NCBI GenBank assembly: GCA_000716465.1
Contig: JNWL01000044.1
Location: 1-48,680 of the forward strand
DNA length: 48,680 nt
Direction of reading: 5' to 3'
From: Streptomyces bikiniensis
GTDB taxonomy: Bacteria; Actinomycetota; Actinomycetes; Streptomycetales; Streptomycetaceae
The notes under the pieces are model-generated. The model was not told the DNA's origin. It did not search any database and was given only the letters and a program-made list of their open reading frames with translations. Positions 41,840 to 48,680 of this stretch are shown here, piece by piece. Made by a program: the position numbers and the translations under genes. The number at the start of each line of letters is the position of its first letter. Position 1 is the first letter of the stretch.

Positions 41840-42538
41840 TCAGATGTCGTCCAGGGCGGAGACGAGGCTGGCCACCGTGACGGTGTTGAAGACGAACGCG
41901 ATGCCCGAGTTGGCCGTCACCGTCCGGCGCATCTCCCGGGACAGCACGGTGACGTCGGTCGTGCCGAACGTCGTCATGACCGAGAAGGCGAAGTAGACGT
42001 AGTCGATCCAGAGCGGGCTCTGCTCGCCGGGGAACTCCAGAGCCCCTTCACCTTCCACGAGGTTGTCGGCCTGGAAGGCGACCGCGAAGGACACCACCAC
42101 GCAGATCCAGGCGACGGCCACCATGGCGAGTGCCACCCCCGCACGACCGGCCGGTTCGAACGCGGAGCCGAGGTGCCCGGGGCGCCACACCACCGCCACC
42201 ACGAGCGCGGCAGCCGCGATGAAGACCGACACCCCCGGGCCGGGTGCCGTCCCGTACACGTACCGCTGGAGCACCGTGCCCCGCGCCTCTCGACGGGCCC
42301 AGTCGCGTACGCGTTCCGGGGACGCGGTCGAGAAGGCGACCACCGTGACCATGAGGTACGGGAAGAGGTAGGCGAGCAGTACCAGCACGCACACGTCCGC
42401 CCCCGTGACGCGCGCCCAGCTACCGTCGAGGCCGAGGAGAAGTCCTGCCGTTCCTACGGCGACAAGCGCGCTCACCGTCGAACGGCGTCGTTCGGAGAGC
42501 CACTGGTTCCGGCGCCGTCGTGTGGGCGGCTGATTCAT
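41840..42538 (-). CDS. DUF1345-family membrane protein
   Basis: A 232-residue integral membrane protein with about five helices, matching the DUF1345 family of predicted membrane proteins of unknown function. The last third holds the family hallmark WIDYVYFAFSVMTTFGTTDVTVLSREMRRTVTANSGIAFVFNTVTVA, which resembles the pore loop and inner helix of two-transmembrane ion channels. A basic N-terminus (PTRRRRNQWLSERRR) precedes the first helix. GAGGAG lies eight bases before the ATG at 42538. It is on the same strand as the SSS symporter unit but 380 bp downstream. Confidence 0.85.
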   Translation of the reverse strand: MNQPPTRRRRNQWLSERRRSTVSALVAVGTAGLLLGLDGSWARVTGADVCVLVLLAYLFPYLMVTVVAFSTASPERVRDWARREARGTVLQRYVYGTAPGPGVSVFIAAAALVVAVVWRPGHLGSAFEPAGRAGVALAMVAVAWICVVVSFAVAFQADNLVEGEGALEFPGEQSPLWIDYVYFAFSVMTTFGTTDVTVLSREMRRTVTANSGIAFVFNTVTVASLVSALDDI

Positions 42539-42918
42539 GGACGAGCTCCTCGGGCCGTTCGGTCCGTCACGGGCTGAGGCTGTCGTCGACGGTCCACCCA
42601 GCCGTGACGTGCGCACCATGGAGGGGGTGGCATCCGCATGTCCTCGCCATCTTCCGGCGCGGACACGGCTTACGCCGATTCCGGCCTCCTTCGGCAAGCC
42701 GTACGAAGCACGGTCAAGCAGCCGTGCGCCTCCGCTTCCGGCGGGGGCCTCAGGCGCGTCCCGCCCAGGCTGTCTCCTCGTCTCCGTCGCGTACCTGGCC
42801 CTGCGTGACTCGTGCCGCGGCAGGACGCCGACCCGGTCCGGGGCGTCCGCCTGCCGCCTACCGGATCGGGGAGCGTGGGCGGAGCCGGGGGTCGAAGGCC
42901 GGCTCCGCAGACTGCGTC
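42539..42918 (-). other. Spacer between SSS symporter and DUF1345 genes
   Basis: No gene is supported. A short GTG-initiated frame of about 36 codons on the minus strand ends inside the DUF1345 start codon (ATGA), but it lacks a well-placed ribosome site and a recognisable product. Confidence 0.4.
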
Positions 42919-44526
42919 CTACCCCTTCGCGTACTCGTGCGCGGTCCGCCGGGAGCCTTGTCCGATCTGCGCCGGTGGCCTCGTGCTGCCGAGCCACCCG
43001 AGGAGGAACGCCGCCGGTACGGAAATCAGGCCGGTGGTGTGGAACGGGTACCAGTCGAAGGACGCGTCGGGCCACAGCGCGTACGCGCTCCCGGAGACGG
43101 TGGGCGAGAAGATCGTGAGGACGGTGCAGAGGAGCAGTCCCCCGTACACGGACCACAGTAGCCCCCGGCGGTTGAACCCCGGCCAGAAGAAGGAGTAGAC
43201 CAGCACCGGGAAGACGCAGGTGGCCGCGACGCCGAGCGAGAACGTGACCAGGAACTCGACGGGATAGCTGTGGACGGCGGTGGAGAGCACCAGCCCTCCG
43301 AGGCACAGGGCGACGACGGTGGAACGAAGCGCCCAGACCTGTCCGGTGTCGGTGAGAGGACGCCCGGTCCGGGTGAGGACGTCGCGCGTGACGGAGACCG
43401 CGGCGGTGAAGGTGATGCTGGACACGGCCGTCAGCACCGCGAGGAAGGCGACGCAGGCGACGAGGGTGATGATCACGACGCGTGTGGTCGATCCGTACCC
43501 GAAGAGGCCGGAGGCGAGCAGGATCGGAGCCGCTTGGCCGTTCGCGTCGACCGCACTGATCTGTCCGCTGCCGACCACGGCTGCCGCCGCGAAGCCGGTC
43601 GTGATCAGAAGGAGGTAGAAGATCGTTGTCAGGCCCGCGGCGATGCTCGTGGAGCGCCGTGCCGCTCGTCCGCACCGCGAGGCGGCGACGCGGAGGATCA
43701 GGTGCGGCATCATCGCCATGCCGAGGATGACGACGATGTGGTCGCTGATCGTGTTCAGCGGGCCGAGGCCCACGGTGTGCGCCCAGAGCCCCCGGCTCAG
43801 ATAGCCGTCGGGCGCGATGCTCTGCTGCACCGCGGCGTCGAGCAGGCCTCCGGGGCTCCACGAGAACTTCCGCAGGGCGAGCAGGGTGACCACCGCGAGC
43901 GCCACCAGCGTGACGGGGACTTTGACAACCTGGACGAAGCTGGTTCCCCTCAGGTCCGCCACCGCGGCGAAGCAGGCGACGAGGCAGCCCATCAGCACCG
44001 TGCACGCCACCTGGGCCGTGTCGCTCGACATGCCGATCAGGAGCGCTGCGCTGATGCCGGCGGCCCGCAGCTGGACCATGAGCACGGGAACCGTGATGAC
44101 GAGCGTCACCACGGCCGCCGCTGTGCGCGCCTCTCGGCCCGGCGCGCGCAGTGAGAAAAGGCCGCCGAGCGTGTACTGGCCGCTGTCGCGGATCCTCTTG
44201 GCGAGGAGGAGGAGTACCCCGAGTGCGATGACGCTGTCGACAGCGGAGGTGAACCCGTCGTAGCCGAAGAGGGCGATCGCTCCCGACACGGCGAACAGCG
44301 TGACGACGGTGATGTATTCGCCCGCCAGGGCGACGCCGTTGAAGACCGGCGGGAGCGACCTGCCGGCCGTGTGGAGCCTTTCCGGGTGTTCGTCCTGGCT
44401 CGCGAGGGTGAAGACCCACAGCAGGCACAGGCCGATGAAGACCAAGAAGGTGGTGATCACGGGGCCCCGGGCGGCCGAGCCGACCGGATCGAGGGCACCC
44501 GCACTCAGCAGGAGTGGAGCCGTCAC
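42919..44526 (-). CDS. Sodium:solute symporter (SSS family, ActP/MctP type)
   Basis: A 535-residue secondary transporter with about 13 helices. Family elements include AGRSLPPVFNGVALAGEYITVVTLFAVSGAIALFGYDG, GMAMMPHLILRVAASR and ITFTAAVSVTRDVL. This branch imports monocarboxylates such as acetate, pyruvate or propionate, driven by cations. The start is GTG at 44526, four bases after the stop of a small DUF485 protein, the usual partner arrangement (YjcH-ActP). A monocarboxylate substrate is likely; a link to the neighbouring amine oxidase is suggested only by the shared promoter element. Confidence 0.9.
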   Translation of the reverse strand: MTAPLLLSAGALDPVGSAARGPVITTFLVFIGLCLLWVFTLASQDEHPERLHTAGRSLPPVFNGVALAGEYITVVTLFAVSGAIALFGYDGFTSAVDSVIALGVLLLLAKRIRDSGQYTLGGLFSLRAPGREARTAAAVVTLVITVPVLMVQLRAAGISAALLIGMSSDTAQVACTVLMGCLVACFAAVADLRGTSFVQVVKVPVTLVALAVVTLLALRKFSWSPGGLLDAAVQQSIAPDGYLSRGLWAHTVGLGPLNTISDHIVVILGMAMMPHLILRVAASRCGRAARRSTSIAAGLTTIFYLLLITTGFAAAAVVGSGQISAVDANGQAAPILLASGLFGYGSTTRVVIITLVACVAFLAVLTAVSSITFTAAVSVTRDVLTRTGRPLTDTGQVWALRSTVVALCLGGLVLSTAVHSYPVEFLVTFSLGVAATCVFPVLVYSFFWPGFNRRGLLWSVYGGLLLCTVLTIFSPTVSGSAYALWPDASFDWYPFHTTGLISVPAAFLLGWLGSTRPPAQIGQGSRRTAHEYAKG

Positions 44527-44530
44527 CGTC

Positions 44531-44899
44531 TCACCACCCGCGCTCTCGGGCGGGAGACGTACCCGCGGTCCCGGTCGGCAGGTCCTCGGGGGCGAAGAAG
44601 CGCTCGGCGGGAGTGTCCGGCCGCACGGACCGGGCCTCGTGCCACCACACGCTGACGAGGAAGACGCCGAGCTGCAGGGCGCCCCAGACGACGCCGAGCG
44701 TGAGACGCCCGTACACACGGGTTCCCGTCAGCGCGGTGGAGCAGGACAGCACGACACCGATGGCGAGGGGCACCGTGTTGGCGGCCAGGAAGGCGCGCCC
44801 GACGCGCCGGTCGATCCCGTCGGGAGAAGCACCGTGTCGCGGCACGGGAGGGCCGCCGGGTGGGGCCGGTGTGGAGGGGAAACGCACGGAGACCTCCAT
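44531..44899 (-). CDS. DUF485-type small membrane protein
   Basis: A protein of about 122 residues with two membrane helices (IGVVLSCSTALTG and LTLGVVWGALQLGVFLVSVWW) preceded by VGRAFLAANTVP, the pattern of DUF485 proteins that accompany acetate-type SSS symporters. ATG at 44899 lacks a ribosome site. GTG at 44887 has GGAGG five bases upstream and may be the real start. Its stop is 4 nt before the symporter start, so the two are translated together. Confidence 0.75.
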   Translation of the reverse strand: MEVSVRFPSTPAPPGGPPVPRHGASPDGIDRRVGRAFLAANTVPLAIGVVLSCSTALTGTRVYGRLTLGVVWGALQLGVFLVSVWWHEARSVRPDTPAERFFAPEDLPTGTAGTSPARERGW

Positions 44900-45224
44900 A
44901 AAGGGGTGGTCGGACGGGGCATGAGGACGTGCGAGAAGGCCGAGGCGGCCCCTGGGGACCCGTGGCAGGCCCCGGCCGAGGTCATCGGGGGCATCGCCAG
45001 AGAGGTGGTGTCGCACGGCTACGGAAGGCGACCGCCCTCACGATCGGCCGATCGGGCCGAGGAACCGCGAGCGGTACGTGTACCGGCGAAGAGTTCGATA
45101 CAGAATCGAGTTCGTGTTTAAGTGTACGCATGGATGATCGCGCACCGTCAACCGCTGCCGACCCAGGACAGGTCGACCCTCCGCCCGGTGGCAGGCTTCA
45201 GACGCCGTACGGACAATTGATCTC
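44900..45224. promoter_or_regulatory. Divergent promoter region, symporter unit and SpoIIE phosphatase
   Basis: This 325-bp gap has no gene. On the minus strand TTGACG (45151-45146) and TACACT (45126-45121), 19 nt apart, lead into the operator-like sequence at 45103-45114. The symporter leader would be about 210 nt. No promoter was recognised for the plus-strand phosphatase, which also lacks a clear ribosome site. Confidence 0.45.
45091..45117 (-). promoter_or_regulatory. CGAACTCGA operator, copy B
   Basis: Read on the minus strand the segment holds CGAACTCGATTC (45114-45103) and, a few bases on, a second ATCGAACTC, so the core is directly repeated. It lies just downstream of the putative -10 of the DUF485-symporter transcript, as copy A does before the amine oxidase. 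Confidence 0.5.
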
Positions 45225-47444
45225 ATGAAGGACGATGTGGATGTTCTCCTTCGCCGCCTCGCCCGAGAACTCAGACCGAGGACGAACGAGTCGGTCGACG
45301 CCCTGCTGCTACGCATGCGAAGAGAACTCCCCGAGCCGTGGCAGCACGAGGACATCACCACTCTCGCCTCCGAAGAAACGACCGGACACCTCACGGCTTT
45401 TCTGGACGTGCTCGAGCACGGCCTCGACGCCGCCGAGGTCGAAACGCCTCCCCCGTCCTTCGAGATCGCCCGCAGGTTCGCCCGCGGCGGCGTTCCCATC
45501 AGCACGCTCCTGCGCGCCTACCGACTCGGCCACGTCGGCCTGTTCCAGCTGCTCCAGGCAGAGGTCCCCCGGCTCACCGACGATCCGGAACTGGTCAACG
45601 CCGTGGCGATGCGACTACTGGCGCAGGGGTTCGCCTATGTGGACCGCAGTTCCGTGCGCGTCGTCGAGGCCTATCAGGAGGAACGCGACCGGCGGTTGCA
45701 GCGTCGGCTCCTCCTGACCAACGAGGCGAGCCTGCGGATCGGCACCACCCTGGACATCGGCCGCACCGCCCGGGAACTGGCGGACGTCGGAACCGACGAC
45801 TTCGCCGATCTCGTCGTCGTCGACCTTCGCACCATCGTCCTCGACGAGGAGGACGCGCTCCCCGCGCCGGGCCCGTCGCCGCTCCGCCGCGTGGCCCACC
45901 GGTTCGCGTCCGGCACGCGAAACGCGGAGCCGCGCACGCCGGCGGGCCGGACGCACACCTACCCGGAGGAATCGGAGCCGGCCCGCGCACTGGCCACCGG
46001 CCGGGCCGCGCTGCACCGCCTCCCCGGCTCCGCGGCCGGGGGATGGTGGCGGTCGACTCCGGAGAGCGGGGCCGAGGCGTACGGCCCCGACGACTTCCAC
46101 TCGGTGCTGCTGCTGCCCCTGCCCGCCCGCGGAGAAGTCCTGGGCCTCGTGCAGTTCTTCCGTGCGGAAAGCTCGGCCCCCTTCGACGAGGACGATCTCT
46201 TCCTCGCACGGGAGATCGTCGCAAGAGCGGCGGTGTCCATCGACAACGCCCGCCGGTACACCCACGAGCGTTCCACCGCGCTCACCCTCCAGCGCAGCCT
46301 GTTGCCACAGCGCACGGTGGAACAGCCGGCCGTCGTCGCGGCCACTCGCTACCTGCCCAGCGGGGCCAGGGCGGGGGTGGGCGGCGACTGGTACGACGTG
46401 ATCCCCCTGTCCGGGGCGCGAGTCGCCCTCGTCGTGGGCGACGTCGTCGGGCGCGGTCTGGGCGCCGCCGCCACCATGGGCCGCCTCCGGACCGCCGTCC
46501 GCGCCTTCGCCGACATCGACCTGATGCCCGACGAGCTGCTCACGCACCTGGACGACGTGGTCATCCGCCTCCAGCACGAGGAGGGGCAGGAGGCGGGCGA
46601 GACCAGCGCCACCTGTCTGTACGCGATCTACGACCCCGTCTCCCGCGTCTGCTCCTTCGCCAGCGCGGGGCACGTCCTTCCGGTCGTCGTCACTCCCCCG
46701 GACGGCGAGGACGACACTGCGGACTCCCGGCCGGTCGAGCTGCCGGAGGCACCGATCGGCCCCCCGCTGGGCCTGGGCGGTCTCCCCTTCGAAACGACCC
46801 GGCTGACACTGCCCGAAGGCAGCCTGCTGGCCCTGTTCACCGACGGCCTCATCCGAAGTCGCACGCGTGATGTGGACGCCGCCCGCGCGTTGCTGGGCGA
46901 CGTTCTCGCGGGAGGGCCGACACCGCCGAAGGCGGTGGACCGGGCGGAACCAGCGGAATCGCCTGACGAGATCTGCGACCGGATCCTCGCCGCTCTCCTG
47001 CCCAGCCGCTCCTCCGACGACGTCGCCCTCCTGGTGGCACGCACGCGGGCACTCGACCCTGGTCACGTCGCTGCGCTGGACCTCCCCTCCGACCCCGCGG
47101 TCGTGGCCGACGCCCGCCGCTTCGCGTCCGACGCGCTGACCGCGTGGGGACTGGAGGAGCTGTCCTTCACCACGGAGCTCATGGTCAGCGAACTGGTGAC
47201 GAACGCGATCCGCTACGGCGGGGTTCCCATCCAGTTGCGGCTCATTCTCCAGTCCACGCTGACGTGTGAGGTCTTCGACGCCAGCAGCACCGCCCCGCAC
47301 CTGCGTCGTGCCCGGACCTTCGACGAAGGCGGCCGCGGCCTGCTGCTCGTCGCCCAGCTCGCCGAGCGCTGGGGCACGCGGCACGGTCGCGAGGGCAAGG
47401 TCATCTGGGCCGAACAGGCCCTCCCTTCAAAGGAGAACGACTGA
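45225..47444 (+). CDS. Multidomain SpoIIE-type phosphatase with GAF and HATPase domains
   Basis: A 739-residue cytoplasmic signalling protein. Residues 1-165 are helical and resemble the N-terminal domain of PucR-like and RsbR-like proteins (FARGGVPISTLLRAYRLGHV). Residues 165-345 are a GAF domain. Residues 355-605 are a PP2C/SpoIIE phosphatase with metal ligands in VGGDWYDV (Asp388, Asp391), VGDVVGRG (Asp406), LFTDG (Asp540) and SSDDVALL. Residues 620-735 are an RsbW-like ATPase with the N-box ELVTNAIRYGG. It therefore contains both kinase-like and phosphatase parts of anti-sigma/anti-anti-sigma partner switching. It diverges from the symporter unit. No cognate STAS or sigma gene is visible in the window. 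Confidence 0.92.
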   Translation: MKDDVDVLLRRLARELRPRTNESVDALLLRMRRELPEPWQHEDITTLASEETTGHLTAFLDVLEHGLDAAEVETPPPSFEIARRFARGGVPISTLLRAYRLGHVGLFQLLQAEVPRLTDDPELVNAVAMRLLAQGFAYVDRSSVRVVEAYQEERDRRLQRRLLLTNEASLRIGTTLDIGRTARELADVGTDDFADLVVVDLRTIVLDEEDALPAPGPSPLRRVAHRFASGTRNAEPRTPAGRTHTYPEESEPARALATGRAALHRLPGSAAGGWWRSTPESGAEAYGPDDFHSVLLLPLPARGEVLGLVQFFRAESSAPFDEDDLFLAREIVARAAVSIDNARRYTHERSTALTLQRSLLPQRTVEQPAVVAATRYLPSGARAGVGGDWYDVIPLSGARVALVVGDVVGRGLGAAATMGRLRTAVRAFADIDLMPDELLTHLDDVVIRLQHEEGQEAGETSATCLYAIYDPVSRVCSFASAGHVLPVVVTPPDGEDDTADSRPVELPEAPIGPPLGLGGLPFETTRLTLPEGSLLALFTDGLIRSRTRDVDAARALLGDVLAGGPTPPKAVDRAEPAESPDEICDRILAALLPSRSSDDVALLVARTRALDPGHVAALDLPSDPAVVADARRFASDALTAWGLEELSFTTELMVSELVTNAIRYGGVPIQLRLILQSTLTCEVFDASSTAPHLRRARTFDEGGRGLLLVAQLAERWGTRHGREGKVIWAEQALPSKEND

Positions 47445-48191
47445 CCCGCGCAACGACGACAGCACGCCCCTGGTACGCCGGGGCGGCCCCGACCGTCCTG
47501 GTCTCACGGGTGGGCCCGACCTTTGAAGACACCCCCCCAGAGGGTGGCGGGCCCCGTAGCCCTGGCCGCCGAGCAGAGCCACGGCGGCAGCGAGGACGGC
47601 CCCGCCGGCGCTCAACTGCGCGGCGCTGCACCGCGGTGGTCCGGGTCGGCCGCGAAGGGACCACGCCTCTGTCGAACGTGATCCGAGATCGCGTCATCGG
47701 CGCTCGCGCCTTCCCCGTGACCACGGGGTTGACAGGCCTTGAGCGCACCCTAAGATCGAATCCGAATCGACATCCATGAACAATCGGTCGCTCGGACGGC
47801 CGAAGCATCAGGCAAGCGGTCGTACCCACGTGGCGTGGCACTGCGGCGGAGGGCCGCGATCAGGAGGCAAGACGTTCGGTGACCGGTGCCGACTGCGGAG
47901 GCGTCGACGCGGCGCGGGGTCCCTGCATGATGAGCCGCTCGGGGTTCCACTCGACGCATGCGTTCGAGTCGGCGCCACTCGGACGGGCAGGTCCTCGGCG
48001 ACCAGGCGAACTCGGCGACGCACGCGTGCAACGGCTCCAGCTGCACGTGCGGCACCGGTACCAGCGCCATGGCATCCCGCGCCCGTTTCCTCGCCCGCCC
48101 CATGAAGTGGCCCGGCGAAAGCGTGACACCGGCCGGCATGGGTCAACTCGACACGCCCACCAAGGGATTCACGGACGAAGGAGTACCCACC
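47445..48191. other. Intergenic region with strong promoter and a possible gene relic
   Basis: These 747 bp hold no gene I can support. A weak hairpin (CGCCCC/GGGGCG, 47465-47485) follows the phosphatase gene. A good vegetative-type promoter lies at 47728-47755. Minus-strand frames between about 47860 and 48139 (VQLEPLHACVAEFAWSPRTC in one, ACVEWNPERLIMQGP in another) look like a decayed 3' end of some enzyme, but I cannot name it. Confidence 0.4.
47728..47769 (+). promoter_or_regulatory. Promoter with operator-like palindrome, copy C
   Basis: TTGACA (47728-47733), a 16-nt spacer and TAAGAT (47750-47755) make one of the best promoter matches in the window. TCGAATCCGAATCGA (47755-47769) starts at the end of the -10 and covers the expected start. 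It matches copy A at 12 of 15 positions. The next supported plus-strand gene starts 422 bp further on. Confidence 0.5.
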
Positions 48192-48680
48192 ATGACCGCC
48201 TCGGGATACGCGGAAAGGCGGTACGCCGGGGTCTCCGTGCTCGTCGGAGCCGAGGGGGGCGCCTACCCGTACGCCAACTCCGTCCTCGTACGCGGCACCT
48301 CCGAAACGCTGGTCATAGACCCGTCGCTGTCGCTCGTCGGAGCTGCACCGCCGGCGGACCTGGTCCTGGTGAGCCACGCCCACGAGGACCACGTCGCGGG
48401 TCTCGGCGACTACGAGGTGCCCGTCCACGTCCACGAGGGGGACCTCGCCGCGCTGCGCTCCCGCGACGTCATGGCCGCCGGCTACGGCCTCCCGCCGGAC
48501 GCCACAGCGGACACCGAAGTGATGCTGCGCGACCGATTCCACGTGCGGGACCGACCCGACGCAGCGGGGTTCACCGACGGGACGGTGTTCGACCTCGGCG
48601 GCCGCACCGTGACCGTCGTCCACCTCCCCGGTCACACCCCGGGCCACAGCGGCTACCTTGTCGAACCGGACGGCTTCCTG
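48192..48680 (+). CDS. MBL-fold metallohydrolase, 5' part
   Basis: The frame runs from ATG 48192 off the right edge, giving 163 residues. The metallo-beta-lactamase motif SHAHEDHVAG supplies the first zinc ligands (His-x-His-x-Asp-His), and HLPGHTPGHSGYLVE carries the next histidine. GAAGGAG lies just upstream of the start. The family includes glyoxalase II-like thioesterases, lactonases and phosphodiesterases; nothing here narrows it further. Confidence 0.88.
   Translation, partial: MTASGYAERRYAGVSVLVGAEGGAYPYANSVLVRGTSETLVIDPSLSLVGAAPPADLVLVSHAHEDHVAGLGDYEVPVHVHEGDLAALRSRDVMAAGYGLPPDATADTEVMLRDRFHVRDRPDAAGFTDGTVFDLGGRTVTVVHLPGHTPGHSGYLVEPDGFL

Noticed and set aside
45615..47384. 589-codon minus-strand frame inside the phosphatase gene
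   Set aside because: Shadow of the SpoIIE-type phosphatase, whose four domains are all recognisable on the plus strand.
47776..48105. 109-codon plus-strand frame starting MNNRSLGRPK behind the strong promoter
   Set aside because: No ribosome site, Arg-rich low-complexity translation and overlap with minus-strand relic frames; not supported as a gene.

Overview
The window is high-GC DNA with Streptomyces-type codon use, divergent LacI, ROK and PucR regulators, a SpoIIE-type phosphatase and sugar ABC importers that carry no ATPase gene of their own. It is most likely from a Streptomyces or a close actinomycete. All assignments come from reading translations, motifs and spacing by eye; no database search was run. 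I see no rRNA, tRNA, CRISPR array or intact insertion sequence.

Positions 1-18,700 look like a galactan/galactose utilisation island. It starts with the 5' end of a secreted GH43-type hydrolase (-) and a LacI regulator (530-1585, +). A second LacI paralogue (1670-2767, -) follows, then a MalF/MalG-type importer with its lipoprotein (2976-6313, +) and a GH35 beta-galactosidase (6454-8205, +). Four near-identical 16-bp operators (368, 467, 2824, 6385) lie in the promoter regions. An AraF/RbsA/RbsC-like monosaccharide importer (8594-12464, -) lies next to a ROK repressor (12851-14137, -). Divergent from it is a tightly overlapping operon of SMP-30 lactonase, KDPG-type aldolase, PfkB kinase, SDR dehydrogenase and D-galactonate dehydratase (14259-18693, +). 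Together these encode a complete De Ley-Doudoroff route from extracellular galactoside to pyruvate plus glyceraldehyde 3-phosphate.

Positions 18,700-33,000 hold a pirin relic, a PucR-type regulator (+) and a long minus-strand operon read from 32965 down to 20724. In transcription order it has an EthA-like Baeyer-Villiger monooxygenase, an alpha/beta hydrolase, a decayed flavin amine oxidase, an APC permease and an unrecognised SCP2-like protein. Next come a glutamine-synthetase-like gamma-glutamylamide ligase, a class I amidotransferase-like hydrolase, a fused acyl-CoA ligase/enoyl-CoA hydratase, a zinc alcohol dehydrogenase and an aldehyde dehydrogenase. Most junctions are 4-nt or other short overlaps. 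The set looks like catabolism of an amine through a ketone and ester to an acyl-CoA; the substrate is unknown.

Positions 33,000-48,680 are a patchwork of oxidases, transporters and broken genes. There is an orphan seven-helix membrane protein with a frameshifted tandem copy, a PuuB-like oxidase, a nitronate monooxygenase-like flavoprotein and a crotonase lacking the hydratase glutamates. Then come a TetR regulator, an alcohol dehydrogenase pseudogene, a flavin amine oxidase, a DUF1345 protein, an SSS symporter with a DUF485 partner, a multidomain SpoIIE phosphatase and the start of an MBL-fold hydrolase. A second candidate operator (core CGAACTCGA) recurs near the starts of several of these transcripts.
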